Positions 20,800 through 29,988 of a stretch of DNA of 64,000 bases are shown here, piece after piece. The position numbers and the translations under genes were made by a program. Source of the DNA: Tropicimonas marinistellae (GTDB taxonomy: Bacteria > Pseudomonadota > Alphaproteobacteria > Rhodobacterales > Rhodobacteraceae); NCBI RefSeq assembly GCF_001509585.1, contig NZ_LNCI01000010.1, positions 124,001 to 188,000 of the forward strand, given 5' to 3'. The notes under the pieces were generated by a model that saw nothing but the letters and a program-made list of their open reading frames with translations, was not told the origin of the DNA and did not search any database. Every line of letters starts with the position of its first letter. Position 1 is the first letter of the stretch.

Positions 20800-23700
20800 C
20801 TAGCCCTGCTCCACTTCCTGTGGTGCGGGCGCATCCGGAGCGCGGCCCATGCCGCGCTTCACCCACTCCCGCAGGTTCTGGAGCACCACGTAGAGCACCG
20901 GGACGATGACGACGCCGATCACAGTCGCGGCCAACATGCCCCCGAACACGGCAATACCGATAGCGCGCTGACTGGCCGCCCCCGCGCCCGTGGCGACCAA
21001 CAGCGGTACAACACCGAGCAAGAAACTGAGCGCCGTCATCATGACGGCTCGGAACCGTTGATGCGCCGCCTCGACAGCGGCCTCGCGCACGCTCATGCCA
21101 GCCTCTCGCCGTTCCATGGCGAATTCCACGATAAGGATCGCGTTTTTCGCCCCGAGGCCCACGAGCATGATCATTCCGATCTGTGTGTAGAGGTTGATGT
21201 CGTTGCCGGTGATCGCCACGGCCAGAACCGCGCCGAAGAGTGCCACCGTAACCGATAGCAGGATCGCCACGGGCATGGTCCAACTCTCGTATTGCGCCAC
21301 CAAGAAAAGATAGCCGAACAGGATCGCCATGATCAGGATGACCTGCACCATGCCGGCGGAGTCCTGCTGCTGCTGAGCGGTGCCGGTCCATTCGTAGGCA
21401 TATCCCGGCGGAAGGGCCGTGACGGCTTCCTCCTCCAGCACCCGAATGGCGTCGCCGGTGGCAAAGCCCGGCGCAGGTACGGCCGTGACCGTGGCGGAGC
21501 GGAACATGTTGTAGCGATTGAGGAGGATCGGCCCGAGGATGTTCTCCACGTCGATGAGCGTTCCCAGCGGAACCATATCGCCGGTGTTCGAACGAACATG
21601 AAGCTGGGCAATATCCTCGACTTGGTTCCTTTGCTCGCCCTCTGCCTGGATCAGCACCTTGTATACGCGCCCGAACAAATTGAAATCGTTCACGTAGTAA
21701 GACCCCAGGAAGGACTGCAATGTCTGGAACACCTCACTCACCGGCACGTCGAGCGACTTTGCCTTTTCGCGATCGAGGTCGACGAAAATCTGAGGCACGT
21801 TCGCGCGGAACGTCGTGTAGGCCTGTGCGATCTCCGGTCGCTGGTTGACGGCATAGACCAGCCCGCCAAGAGCCGACGACAGGTCTTGCGGAGAGCCACC
21901 GCCAGTTTGCTGCACCTTCATCTCAACGCCGGCAGACAACCCAAGGCCGGAAATGGGCGGCGGATTGAATGCAAGCACACTTGCCCCAACCTCCTGGTTG
22001 GCAATGCCGAGGATCCCTTGCAGGATCGCGTTGGCGTGCAGCTCCGGGTCGGTCCGCTCCTCCCATGGATCCAGGTTGACGATGATCAGCGCGGCGTTGG
22101 ACCCGCTGCCCGACATCAGGCTGAACCCGTTCACGAGCACTGTATTGGCGACCCCCGGCAGGGTCTCGAGGTTGCCGTTAATCCGATCCGTCACAACCTC
22201 CGTCCGCTCGAGCGATGCGGCGTCAGGAAGCTGCACATCCACAAAGAGAACGCCATTGTCCTCGGAGGGGATGAAGCCTTTTGGCGTTGCGACGAAGAGT
22301 GAGCCGGTAACCGACGTGAACGCCGCAACCGCGACGACGCTCAGGAGCGCCACGCGCACGAAACGCTTCACGATCCCCGTGTAGCCGTTTCTGACGCGGT
22401 CAATGGTGCGCTCGAAAACAGCAAAGATCCCCCTGGGCCCACCCGACCGGGGCCGCAACACCATGGCGCAGAGGGCCGGCGACAGGGTGAGCGCATTGAT
22501 GGAGGAAATCACGACAGCGGTCGAGATTGTCACGGCGAATTGCGAATAGAGCCGCCCTGTGATGCCCGGCATCAACGTGACCGGCACGAAGACTGCGAGC
22601 AGCACCAGCGTTGTGGCGATGATCGGCCCGGTTATCTGCCCCATCGCCTTTGCCGTGGCTTCCGCCGGTGGCAACCCCTCCTCGGCGATGATGCGTTCGA
22701 CGTTCTCGACCACGACGATGGCGTCGTCCACCACGATGCCGATGGCCAGCACCAGCGCAAAGAGCGAAACCGTGTTGAGCGACATGCCAAAGGCGAGCAG
22801 AAACGCGAAGGTGCCGATCAGCGAGACCGGGATGGCGACCATCGGAATGATCGTCGCACGCCAGGAGCCGAGGAAGATGAAGACCACCGTCATCACCAGC
22901 GCGAACGTCAGGATCAGCGTCGACACCACGTCATCCAGCGATTTCTCCACGAAATCGGTAGAATTGTACGGGACCGCATACTCGATATCGTCAGGAAAGA
23001 CCTTGGAGAGACGGTCAAGTTCGGCCAAAACGCCCTCCGACACGGCAAGCGCATTCTCCCCCGGTGCCTGGTAGACGGCCAGCACAGTCGAAGGTAGCCC
23101 GCTGAAGCGGCCCGAGGCGTTGTAGTAATTCGCGCCAAGTTCCACCCGCGCCACATCCTTGACCCGGACGATCGCACCAGCATCGCCGGTGCGGATCACG
23201 ATATCCTCGAACTCGTCGACCGACGCCAACCTCCCCTTGGATTTGAGCGTGTACTGAAACTGCTGGCCCTCGGGCGCCGGTGCCGAGCCAAGCTGACCGG
23301 CGGACACTTCCAGGTTCTGCTCGCGGATCGCACCAATCACATCGCCCGGCGTGAGGCCGAGGCTCGCCATTCGGTCGGCGTCGAGCCACATCCGCATTGC
23401 GTACTCGAAGTTGGTCAGCACATCAGCCTGCCCGACCCCTTTCACCCGAGCCAAAGCATCCTTGAGGTTGATCGATGCGTAATTCGACAGGAACACCTCG
23501 TCGTAGGTGCCGTTCGGCGAGTAGAGCGTCGCGACGAGCAGCATGTTGGTGGAGGACTTCCGCGTTACGACGCCTGTGCTGGTCACTTCCGACGGAAGTG
23601 CCGCGGTTGCCTGAGCCACGCGGTTCTGCACGTTGACGGAAGCAATGTCCGGATCGGTTCCGACCTCAAAGGTGACCGACAGGGAATACGAGCCGTTGTC

Positions 23701-23952
23701 CGAACTGTCCGAAGACATGTAGATCATGTCGTCAACGCCGTTGACCTGCGCCTCGATCGGCGCGGCAACGGTGTTCTCTACCGTCTCGGCATTCGCACCG
23801 GTGTAGTTGGCACTCACCCGCACGACGGGCGGTGTAATATCCGGAAACTGCTCCACCGGCAGGACAGAATAGGCAATGGCGCCCATGATCGTCAGGACCA
23901 GCGAGATAACGAGCGCCGTCTTCTGGCGACGAATGAAAATTGCCGAGAACAT
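20800..23952 (-). CDS. RND (HAE1 family) multidrug efflux transporter
   Basis: Inner-membrane proton-driven drug exporter of 1050 residues, full length for AcrB-type pumps. It starts with the usual first helix (MFSAIFIRRQ, then ALVISLVLTIMGAIAY and the periplasmic EQFPDITPP). The TM4 proton-relay aspartates are present in GIVVDDAIVVVENVER, the TM10 lysine in GLGAKNAILIVEF, and a porter-domain motif in ATPKGFIPSEDNG. It follows the adaptor gene after 3 nt on the same strand, forming a two-gene operon; the outer-membrane channel must be encoded elsewhere. Substrates cannot be told from sequence. Confidence 0.95.
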   Translation of the reverse strand: MFSAIFIRRQKTALVISLVLTIMGAIAYSVLPVEQFPDITPPVVRVSANYTGANAETVENTVAAPIEAQVNGVDDMIYMSSDSSDNGSYSLSVTFEVGTDPDIASVNVQNRVAQATAALPSEVTSTGVVTRKSSTNMLLVATLYSPNGTYDEVFLSNYASINLKDALARVKGVGQADVLTNFEYAMRMWLDADRMASLGLTPGDVIGAIREQNLEVSAGQLGSAPAPEGQQFQYTLKSKGRLASVDEFEDIVIRTGDAGAIVRVKDVARVELGANYYNASGRFSGLPSTVLAVYQAPGENALAVSEGVLAELDRLSKVFPDDIEYAVPYNSTDFVEKSLDDVVSTLILTFALVMTVVFIFLGSWRATIIPMVAIPVSLIGTFAFLLAFGMSLNTVSLFALVLAIGIVVDDAIVVVENVERIIAEEGLPPAEATAKAMGQITGPIIATTLVLLAVFVPVTLMPGITGRLYSQFAVTISTAVVISSINALTLSPALCAMVLRPRSGGPRGIFAVFERTIDRVRNGYTGIVKRFVRVALLSVVAVAAFTSVTGSLFVATPKGFIPSEDNGVLFVDVQLPDAASLERTEVVTDRINGNLETLPGVANTVLVNGFSLMSGSGSNAALIIVNLDPWEERTDPELHANAILQGILGIANQEVGASVLAFNPPPISGLGLSAGVEMKVQQTGGGSPQDLSSALGGLVYAVNQRPEIAQAYTTFRANVPQIFVDLDREKAKSLDVPVSEVFQTLQSFLGSYYVNDFNLFGRVYKVLIQAEGEQRNQVEDIAQLHVRSNTGDMVPLGTLIDVENILGPILLNRYNMFRSATVTAVPAPGFATGDAIRVLEEEAVTALPPGYAYEWTGTAQQQQDSAGMVQVILIMAILFGYLFLVAQYESWTMPVAILLSVTVALFGAVLAVAITGNDINLYTQIGMIMLVGLGAKNAILIVEFAMERREAGMSVREAAVEAAHQRFRAVMMTALSFLLGVVPLLVATGAGAASQRAIGIAVFGGMLAATVIGVVIVPVLYVVLQNLREWVKRGMGRAPDAPAPQEVEQG

Positions 23953-23955
23953 CCG

Positions 23956-25107
23956 TTATTCCCCCGCCTCGGCGGCGGTGCCGGCCAGAACGCTTTCGAC
24001 GATCACCCCCGGGCGTACGCGTTGCAACCCTTCGACAATCACCATCTCGCCTTCCCGCAACCCGTCTTGCACGACGAACGTGGTCTCGTGTTGCCGACCA
24101 AGGGTGACGTAGCGCTGCTCGACCCGCTGGTCAGACGTGACAACCAGTACGAAATCGCCCCGCTGGTCTCGCTGTACCGCGGCCTGCGGGATCAGAAGCT
24201 TGGTCTCGGGCTTGAGCGCCTGGATCCGTACATCCATGAAGGCACCGTCCACGATGAGCCGTTGCGTATTGGGGAATTCCGCCTTCAGCGCAATTGTACC
24301 GGTTGCCGGGTCGATCCGGTTATCCGCAAACACGATTCGCCCCGGCTCTTCCAGCCGTGTTCCGTTCGGGAGCGTCACGAAGACATCTGGCGTCAGATCC
24401 GTGTTCGCCAGTTCCGGGAGATGTGCCTGAATCTGCTCCAGAACATCGAGAAGTTGCTTCTCGGTGAGCGAAAACGATACGTGAACCGGTTTTTCGCGGA
24501 CCAGCGTCACCAGTTCGGATGTTGACGGGCCGACAAGATCCCCTTCGCTTCTGGAAATCGAGCCAAGGCGCCCCGGAAAGGGTGCCGTGATCTCCGTGTA
24601 ACTCAGATCGAGTTCAGCGGCGCGGATAGCCGCCTGAGCCGCCTGCACTTCGGCTTCCGCCACCAGCTTGTTCGCGCGTGCGATATCCGCCTCGCTTTGC
24701 GGTGAGGCCTGGCGATTCACCAGTTCCTGCCGACGGGTGAGCTCGATCTCGGCAAGTTCGAGGTTGGCCTCGGCCCTTGCCAGATCGGCCTGTCGCGCAG
24801 CCAGCGCCGCCTCGTAGGCGTCCGGTTCGATGCGGAACAGCACGTCGTCCTCTTCGACCTCCCTGCCTTCGGAGACCACCCGTTCCAGAAGGAAGCCGCT
24901 GACACGCGCGACGATATCCACCTTGTCGATCGCCTCGCCCTTCCCGATGAAGGTCGCTTCGTCGATCAGATCCTCCGTATAGGCGGCTGCGACCACCACC
25001 TTCGTGCTCGCTTCGTCGTCCTGCGCGAACGATCCAACGGGCCACGCGCCAAGCCCCATCGCCAACACCACGACCCACTGAATGTTTCGAAGAGATGGGT
25101 TCAGCAT
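23956..25107 (-). CDS. RND efflux periplasmic adaptor (membrane fusion protein)
   Basis: A 383-residue periplasmic adaptor linking the RND pump to an outer-membrane channel. It has an N-terminal signal peptide (about 1-29, ending GSFAQ), a lipoyl half-motif (VDIVARVSGFLLE), a long alpha-hairpin (about 95-170, rich in Ala, Glu and Arg), the second lipoyl half (YTEITAPFPGRLG) and beta-barrel and membrane-proximal domains. No lipobox cysteine is seen. Start at ATG 25107 with AAGGAGG 8 nt upstream. A palindrome and a candidate promoter lie immediately upstream, suggesting repressor control. Confidence 0.94.
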   Translation of the reverse strand: MLNPSLRNIQWVVVLAMGLGAWPVGSFAQDDEASTKVVVAAAYTEDLIDEATFIGKGEAIDKVDIVARVSGFLLERVVSEGREVEEDDVLFRIEPDAYEAALAARQADLARAEANLELAEIELTRRQELVNRQASPQSEADIARANKLVAEAEVQAAQAAIRAAELDLSYTEITAPFPGRLGSISRSEGDLVGPSTSELVTLVREKPVHVSFSLTEKQLLDVLEQIQAHLPELANTDLTPDVFVTLPNGTRLEEPGRIVFADNRIDPATGTIALKAEFPNTQRLIVDGAFMDVRIQALKPETKLLIPQAAVQRDQRGDFVLVVTSDQRVEQRYVTLGRQHETTFVVQDGLREGEMVIVEGLQRVRPGVIVESVLAGTAAEAGE

Positions 25108-25142
25108 GGTGGCGGCCTCCTTGAACTGTCCGAATCTTCCCG

Positions 25143-25158
25143 GACCGGCATGCCGGTC
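25143..25158. promoter_or_regulatory. 16-bp palindrome, candidate repressor operator for the RND pump
   Basis: gaccggcatgccggtc is a perfect 16-bp palindrome located 36-51 nt upstream of the adaptor start. Relative to the candidate promoter it lies just after the -10 box, covering the probable transcription start. Its size fits a TetR- or MarR-type operator, regulators that often control RND pumps. No regulator gene is adjacent. The palindrome is observed; its function is inferred. Confidence 0.5.
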
Positions 25159-25167
25159 GGTTCCTTG

Positions 25168-25195
25168 GTTCTATCCTGTTCCCTCGCCAGAGCAA
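25168..25195 (-). promoter_or_regulatory. Candidate promoter of the RND pump operon
   Basis: On the minus strand TTGCTC (25195-25190), a 16-nt spacer and TAGAAC (25173-25168) precede the palindrome. The matches to consensus are modest (3/6 and 4/6), so the call rests mainly on position. Confidence 0.35.
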
Positions 25196-25550
25196 TGAAA
25201 CTTCACACATTTCCGTGGAACTACGCGTCATCCACCGCGGGCACGAACCCGGGGCCGCCGGCCGGGCACCGATTCCGCGTGAATTCTGCGCATATCGGCG
25301 CCGCGTCCCGCTGTTGCATCACGCGTTTGCATTGCCCGGGCGAGGTGTCAGGGAGCGGCGGCCTGGATTGCATCCCGAAACGTGCAAGGCACCTTTTCAA
25401 GGGCTCGGAGAATCGCTATTGTTAACAGATATTTGTAAGTCAATTGGAAACAGTCGCCTTAAGAGTTCCGAAACCAGGGGTGGGATAGAAACGAACTCGG
25501 AAGAATCCTGCCGAAAGTCACGAGTCATCGTTCTGAGGGTTGAAAATTTG
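25196..25550. other. Non-coding gap upstream of small membrane protein gene
   Basis: About 355 nt without convincing coding sequence. A forward open frame runs through it from about 25215 into the small membrane protein gene, but its translation is Arg- and Pro-rich, resembles no family and probably reflects GC content. The segment 25420-25550 is clearly more AT-rich than its surroundings (gttaacagatatttgtaag) and likely holds the promoter of the following gene. Confidence 0.5.
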
Positions 25551-25808
25551 ATGATGTTGAGCAGCGAAGCCCTGATCGCGCCCGCACGGATGTGCCGCGC
25601 GTTCGTATTAAGGATCCTCACAGGGCTGATTGTCGAACTTCCGGCAGACGATTTGCGCGCGCGGGTGTGCGGGCTTCCACTAACCGCACAGATTCCGCTG
25701 ATCGGTAATTTCATCGTCGTACTCGGGATGGCAACGCTGGTCTTCTCCCACGCCGGCTGGGGCGGTCCGATCGCCTTCTGGCTGACGCTGGCGCTCGTGA
25801 TCCGCTAG
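25551..25808 (+). CDS. Small hypothetical membrane protein
   Basis: An 85-residue product that I do not recognise. After an N-terminal amphipathic stretch ([22 protein letters not shown] shortened here: [18 protein letters not shown]) there are two hydrophobic segments, [18 protein letters not shown] and [10 protein letters not shown], reaching the C-terminus. ATGs at 25551 and 25554 follow a GAGGG at about 11 nt. Coding potential looks better than in the upstream extension. Its TAG stop overlaps the convergent rlmE stop within the four bases CTAG. Moderate confidence that it is translated. Confidence 0.5.
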   Translation: MMLSSEALIAPARMCRAFVLRILTGLIVELPADDLRARVCGLPLTAQIPLIGNFIVVLGMATLVFSHAGWGGPIAFWLTLALVIR

Positions 25809-26542
25809 GGTGCGACGGGCTCCTCTTCTTCCGCTCCGGCCGCGGGGCGAAATCCGGTCGCGACCACGAACTTCTCGGAAGAATCCGACCGGCTCGCCGG
25901 TGGCTTGACGTTCGCAACCTTGGAAAAACGCTGCTTGAGCAGTTTCTGCAATTCCCCTTCCGCACCTCCGGCCAACACCTTTGCAACGAACGTACCGTTC
26001 GGCGACAATACGTCGAAGGCAAAAAACGCCGCTGCTTCGCACAGGGCAATGATCCTCAGGTGGTCCGTTTGCTTGTGCCCGGACGACGCGGCCGCCATGT
26101 CCGACATGACCACATCGGCCTGCCCCCCCAACCAGTCCTTGACCCTTTCATCTGCACCGTCCTCGAGGAAATCGAGCACATGGGTCTCGGCGCCGGCAAT
26201 CGGTTCGACCTCCTGAAGATCGACCCCGACGACCCTGCCCACCCTCTTGCCGGGCTTCTCTCCGAGCGCGTTGACCCGTGAGACCGCAACCTGGCACCAC
26301 CCGCCGGGCGCACAGCCCAGATCCACCACGCGCGCTCCAGGCACCAGGAAGCGGTACTTGTCATCCAGCTCGAGGATCTTGAAAGCCGCACGCCCGCGAT
26401 ACCCTTCCCGTCTGGCACGCGCGACATACGGATCATTGAGCTGCCGCTCCAACCAGCGCGTGGAACTGAGCTTCCGCCCACGTGCCGACTTCACCTTCAC
26501 TTTGAGATCGCGCTGCCCGCGCCCGCTCGTTTTCTTCGCCAT
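25805..26542 (-). CDS. rlmE: 23S rRNA (uridine-2'-O)-methyltransferase RlmE (FtsJ)
   Basis: Methylates the 2'-OH of U2552-equivalent in the 23S A-loop during 50S assembly. 245 residues starting at ATG 26542 ([16 protein letters not shown]); an upstream in-frame extension is not family-like. The SAM motif [11 protein letters not shown] is seen, and the K-D-K-E catalytic tetrad is visible in [28 protein letters not shown] and [11 protein letters not shown]. The basic N-terminal tail and acidic C-terminal end (AEEEE) are usual in alphaproteobacterial members. Confidence 0.95.
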   Translation of the reverse strand: MAKKTSGRGQRDLKVKVKSARGRKLSSTRWLERQLNDPYVARARREGYRGRAAFKILELDDKYRFLVPGARVVDLGCAPGGWCQVAVSRVNALGEKPGKRVGRVVGVDLQEVEPIAGAETHVLDFLEDGADERVKDWLGGQADVVMSDMAAASSGHKQTDHLRIIALCEAAAFFAFDVLSPNGTFVAKVLAGGAEGELQKLLKQRFSKVANVKPPASRSDSSEKFVVATGFRPAAGAEEEEPVAP

Positions 26543-26576
26543 CTGTCGCCCCTTGCGTCGCGCCAGCAAGTCTTTT

Positions 26577-26660
26577 TGCCTCCGGCGGGGATATTTCGAG
26601 ACAGAAGAAGAGTGCAAGCTCCTCAGTTTCTTCTGTCCGAAAATATCCCCGCCGGAGGCA
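26577..26660. repeat. Long imperfect inverted repeat (33-bp stem) between ppx/gppA and rlmE
   Basis: The arms 26577-26609 (starting tgcctccggcggggatattt) and 26628-26660 are reverse complements with three mismatched positions, separated by an 18-nt loop. The motif is one I recognise as recurring between genes in Rhodobacterales genomes, where it often sits at 3' ends. A second small hairpin, gccgcc-gca-ggcggc, follows at 26661-26675, just before the ppx/gppA stop. It may stabilise or terminate the ppx/gppA transcript. Confidence 0.75.
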
Positions 26661-26676
26661 GCCGCCGCAGGCGGCT

Positions 26677-27789
26677 TCAGAACGGCCCGTCTTCCAGAAC
26701 GCCGTCCGAAGACATCTGCGCATAGAGCAACCCTTCGCGCAGCCCCCTGTCGGCAACGGACAGCCGATCAGTCGGCCACACACGCATCAGCGCCTGCAGG
26801 ATCGCCGAACCGGACATGATCAGTGATTGCCGGTCCTTGCCAATTCGAGGATCGGCGCGGCGCCCCGCCTCCCCCAGATCCAGATAGCCGCGGATCACCG
26901 CGTCGATCTGGTCGGAGGTCATTCGCAGGCCGTCCACCTTGGTGCGGTCGTAGCGCCTCAGGCCAAGGTGGCTGGCGGCAACCGTCGTGACGGTGCCAGA
27001 GGTTCCGATGATCTGAAACCCTTCGCGCGCCTGTTCATGCGCGTATGGGGAGAAGTCGGCGAGTTGTTCTTCGAAATACCAGCTCATGAGTGCAAAACGG
27101 CCGGCGTCGTCCTCCACGTCGATAAACAGGTCCTTGAGCGTTGCGACACCGAGTGGAACAGAGATCCAGTCGACAACTTTCGCCGATGGAAACGGGTGCT
27201 CGACCGTGTCGAAGCCCTTGTGCAGGCGCATGATCGCCCGCGGCCGATCCGGACCGGGCACCCGGCTGAGATCGATCCAGACAAGTTCGGTGGAACCGCC
27301 GCCGATATCGACGACGAGCAATTGCTCCGTCTTCACGGAGACCAGCGGCGCACAGGACACGACCGCAAGCCGGGCTTCTTCTTCGGGACGAATTATGTCG
27401 AGCTTGAGCCCGGTTTCCCGCCGCACATAGCGGATGAAGTCACGCGCGTTCTTGGCACGACGGCAGGCTTCCGTCGCCACGAGGCGCATCCGCTGGACCT
27501 TGTGTTTCTGGAACTTGGATTTGCAGATCCTCAGCGCCTGCACGGTGCGCGACATGGAGGAGCGTGAGAGCCTGCCGCTCGCCTCAAGCCCGGCGCCGAG
27601 CTGCACGGATTTGGAGAAGCTGTCCACGACGTGAAACTGGCTACCCTTGGGCTGGGCAACCAGCATGCGGCAAGAATTCGTGCCGAGATCCAGTGCCGCA
27701 TAGGGCGCCACCGGATCTGGCGGAGCTAGCGCGGGGGTTACAACCGGCTTCGGGAACGCGCCCGCGCTCACGGGACGCTTGGGCGCCAT
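26677..27789 (-). CDS. Ppx/GppA family exopolyphosphatase/pppGpp phosphohydrolase
   Basis: A 370-residue actin-fold phosphatase that removes terminal phosphate from polyphosphate or pppGpp. Motifs: [15 protein letters not shown] (phosphate 1), the [13 protein letters not shown] segment, the catalytic-Glu region [23 protein letters not shown] (phosphate 2) and [11 protein letters not shown]. Start ATG 27789 ([10 protein letters not shown]); it has an extra Pro-rich 30-residue N-terminus and lacks the C-terminal HD-type domain of longer Ppx enzymes. Polyphosphate and pppGpp activity cannot be told apart from sequence. Confidence 0.92.
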   Translation of the reverse strand: MAPKRPVSAGAFPKPVVTPALAPPDPVAPYAALDLGTNSCRMLVAQPKGSQFHVVDSFSKSVQLGAGLEASGRLSRSSMSRTVQALRICKSKFQKHKVQRMRLVATEACRRAKNARDFIRYVRRETGLKLDIIRPEEEARLAVVSCAPLVSVKTEQLLVVDIGGGSTELVWIDLSRVPGPDRPRAIMRLHKGFDTVEHPFPSAKVVDWISVPLGVATLKDLFIDVEDDAGRFALMSWYFEEQLADFSPYAHEQAREGFQIIGTSGTVTTVAASHLGLRRYDRTKVDGLRMTSDQIDAVIRGYLDLGEAGRRADPRIGKDRQSLIMSGSAILQALMRVWPTDRLSVADRGLREGLLYAQMSSDGVLEDGPF

Positions 27790-28070
27790 ATCACGCCCTC
27801 CATTCGAGTTAAGATCAAGGTAGCGATCGCACCCCGCGGACGCAAGCCCATCTCGCGCCAGCCGCAAGGCGGCAATGCAAGATTGGCAGGCTCATCATGA
27901 TCATGAGTAATTCGACGGCAACCTGCGCTGTTCGCGGGTCAGGCGGGTGATCTAATTTGCCGCTGGAACGAGTATAGGTCGCAGCCGTTGCCTGCGGCGT
28001 CGGAAATCGCCCGCACGTGCCCAGACGGGCCGCGTACAGGGAAACAAGCAGTTGGAAGGATCTGAGTTCC

Positions 28071-28367
28071 ATGCCCGAGGTCACCATCGTCTACTGGCGC
28101 GACATCCCGGCCCAAGTCATCGTGGGCAAGGGTCGGCGCGGCGCGAAAGCACCGTTGGCGGAGCGTTTTGAGCAGGCAATAGACCGGTGTGCCATGGCGA
28201 TCGGAGCGAAAGACAGCGACACCTACCTTGCCGAGTGGCGCAAGGCAGCCCCCTATCCGGTCGAGGGCGCCCCAGCTGAGATAGCCGCCGCGGAAGCTGC
28301 CCGGATCGAACGCGAATACGACACCGACCGCCTCAAGCAACTAGTGATCAACGCCGGATGGGACTGA
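28071..28367 (+). CDS. 'Virulence factor' family protein (CvfC-like) in corrinoid operon
   Basis: A 98-residue protein that opens with EVTIVYWRDIPAQVIVGKG and continues with an R-F-E-Q-A-I-D-R-C-A-M segment, matching the small family annotated as virulence factor (Pfam Virulence_fact). Biochemical role unknown. Start at ATG 28071 with GGAAGGA upstream. It is the first gene of an operon with MetF-like, HAD, methyltetrahydrofolate methyltransferase and corrinoid activator genes, so a role in corrinoid or folate metabolism is far more likely than virulence. Function inferred only from context. Confidence 0.75.
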   Translation: MPEVTIVYWRDIPAQVIVGKGRRGAKAPLAERFEQAIDRCAMAIGAKDSDTYLAEWRKAAPYPVEGAPAEIAAAEAARIEREYDTDRLKQLVINAGWD

Positions 28368-28393
28368 CACCGGCCCGAGCATGGGAGACCGTC

Positions 28394-29320
28394 ATGGCTC
28401 TGCTACCGTTCCGAAAGGGCAAGACCCAACCCGACAGTTCCACTGCGCTGACGTCGTTCTTGCGTGGTTACTCGGTCGAGGTCATGCCGCGCACTGCGGC
28501 GAAGGTGGAGGATTTCCGCGCTCTTCTGCCCGCCGGCACCCGGGTCTACATCGCTCATATCGACGGGACGCCCATCGACGAGATGGTGGCGACCGCGAAA
28601 CGTCTGGCCGGCGAAGGCTTCGACGTGATGCCGCATTTTCCCGCGCGCATCATCGCCGACACGGCCACGCTCGCTGAGTGGATTGCGCGCTACCAGGGCG
28701 AGGCCGGTGTCGACCAGGCGCTCCTTCTCGCGGGCGGCGTGGACGCGCCGCGGGGCGATTTCCATTGCTCCATGCAATTGCTGGAATCCGGTCTCTTCGA
28801 CCGGGCTGGGTTCACCCGGTTGCATGTGGCGGGGCACCCCGAAGGCAATCGCGACATCGACCCGGACGGCAGCACGAAAAACGTCATGGAAGCACTTGTC
28901 TGGAAACAGAAATTCTCCGAGAGAACCGATGCGAAAATGGCGATTGCAACGCAGTTCGCCTTCGAGGCTGGCCCGGTGATCGCCTGGGCCGATGCGCTGC
29001 GCGCGGCCGGTGTCGGCTTGCCGATCCACATCGGGATCGCCGGACCGGCCAAATTGCAGACGATGATCAAGTTCGCCGTCGCCTGCGGGGTCGGTCCGAG
29101 CTTAAGGGTGCTGCAACGGCGCGCGCGTGACGTGAGCAAGCTCGTCGTACCGTTCGAGCCCACCCAGATTCTCTCCGAGCTTGCGCAGCACAAGGCCGCA
29201 AACCCGGAATTTGCCATCGAACGGGTGCACTTCTTTCCGCTTGGAGGTATCAAGGCGACGGCCGCCTGGACGGCCGACCATGGCGGCGCCAAAGCCTGCG
29301 CCGCGGCCGCAACCGCTTGA
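28394..29320 (+). CDS. Methylenetetrahydrofolate reductase-like protein
   Basis: A 308-residue TIM-barrel protein related to MetF, which interconverts 5,10-methylene-THF and 5-methyl-THF using flavin. It diverges from canonical MetF: the N-terminal catalytic-Glu region reads SVEVMPRTA rather than FEFFPPK, and the flavin-contacting loop reads LLLAGGVDAPRGDF. Start at ATG 28394 (MALLPFRKGKTQ), 26 nt after the previous stop. In an operon with a methyl-THF:corrinoid methyltransferase it may run in the oxidative direction, converting methyl-THF to methylene-THF for assimilation or oxidation; this direction is inference. Confidence 0.82.
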   Translation: MALLPFRKGKTQPDSSTALTSFLRGYSVEVMPRTAAKVEDFRALLPAGTRVYIAHIDGTPIDEMVATAKRLAGEGFDVMPHFPARIIADTATLAEWIARYQGEAGVDQALLLAGGVDAPRGDFHCSMQLLESGLFDRAGFTRLHVAGHPEGNRDIDPDGSTKNVMEALVWKQKFSERTDAKMAIATQFAFEAGPVIAWADALRAAGVGLPIHIGIAGPAKLQTMIKFAVACGVGPSLRVLQRRARDVSKLVVPFEPTQILSELAQHKAANPEFAIERVHFFPLGGIKATAAWTADHGGAKACAAAATA

Positions 29321-29328
29321 GAGACTTC

Positions 29329-29988
29329 ATGACAACCGCCCTGCTCTTCGACCTCGACGGAACCCTCATCGATTCCGACCCGCTCCACGCTGCTGTTTTT
29401 GCCGACATGTTCGCCGCGCGTGGCCGGACCATCGATTTCGGTTTCTACCGCGAACGGATCCATGGTCGGTTGAATGCCCATATCTTTGCCGAATTGTGCC
29501 CGGGCGAAGATGCCGAGGCGCTGGCCGATGCAAAGGAGGCCGAATACCGGCGGCGCATTGGCGAGGGGCACCCGCCGATGGCCGGAACCACCGAATTGCT
29601 GGACCTTGCCGACTCCATGGGCTGGGCGAAAGCGGTGGTCACAAACGCGCCACGCGACAATGGCGAGGCAGTGCTCGAAGCGCTTGGGATCGCGGAGCGT
29701 ATCGACACGCTTGTGATTGGCGAGGAATGCGAACGGGCAAAGCCCGATCCGGCGCCCTATGCCGAAGCGCTCCGGCTGCTGGAGGCCGACCCGCAGCGCG
29801 CCTTGGCTTTCGAAGACAGCCCGCCGGGTATTCGCTCGGCCGTCGGCGCCGGCATCAAGACAATCGGCCTGCGGTCGCTCCTGGATGACGCGACCCTGCG
29901 GGCCGCCGGCGCCGCGCTCACAATCGCCGACTTCCGGGATCCGGCGCTTGCGCCACATATCGAGCAACTCAGAGGAATCGCCGCATGA
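29329..29988 (+). CDS. HAD superfamily (subfamily IA) hydrolase
   Basis: A 219-residue haloacid dehalogenase-like phosphatase. Motif I is LLFDLDGTLIDSD, motif II VVTNAPRDN, motif III Lys in ERAKPDPAPY, and motif IV AFEDSPPGIRSA, with a helical cap between I and II. Phosphoglycolate phosphatase- or beta-phosphoglucomutase-like activity is possible; the substrate is unknown. Start ATG 29329, 8 nt after the MetF-like stop; the next gene overlaps by 4 nt (ATGA), so it is firmly part of the corrinoid operon. Confidence 0.88.
   Translation: MTTALLFDLDGTLIDSDPLHAAVFADMFAARGRTIDFGFYRERIHGRLNAHIFAELCPGEDAEALADAKEAEYRRRIGEGHPPMAGTTELLDLADSMGWAKAVVTNAPRDNGEAVLEALGIAERIDTLVIGEECERAKPDPAPYAEALRLLEADPQRALAFEDSPPGIRSAVGAGIKTIGLRSLLDDATLRAAGAALTIADFRDPALAPHIEQLRGIAA

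Noticed and set aside
25215-25550. Upstream extension of the small membrane protein frame
   Set aside because: Translation is Arg/Pro-rich and low-quality, and a ribosome site precedes ATG 25551.
27885-27915. Palindromic catgatcatg region in the gap before the corrinoid operon
   Set aside because: Short, imperfect beyond 10 bp, and not positioned against a recognisable promoter; I could not support an operator. No cobalamin or SAM riboswitch core was seen in 27790-28070 either.
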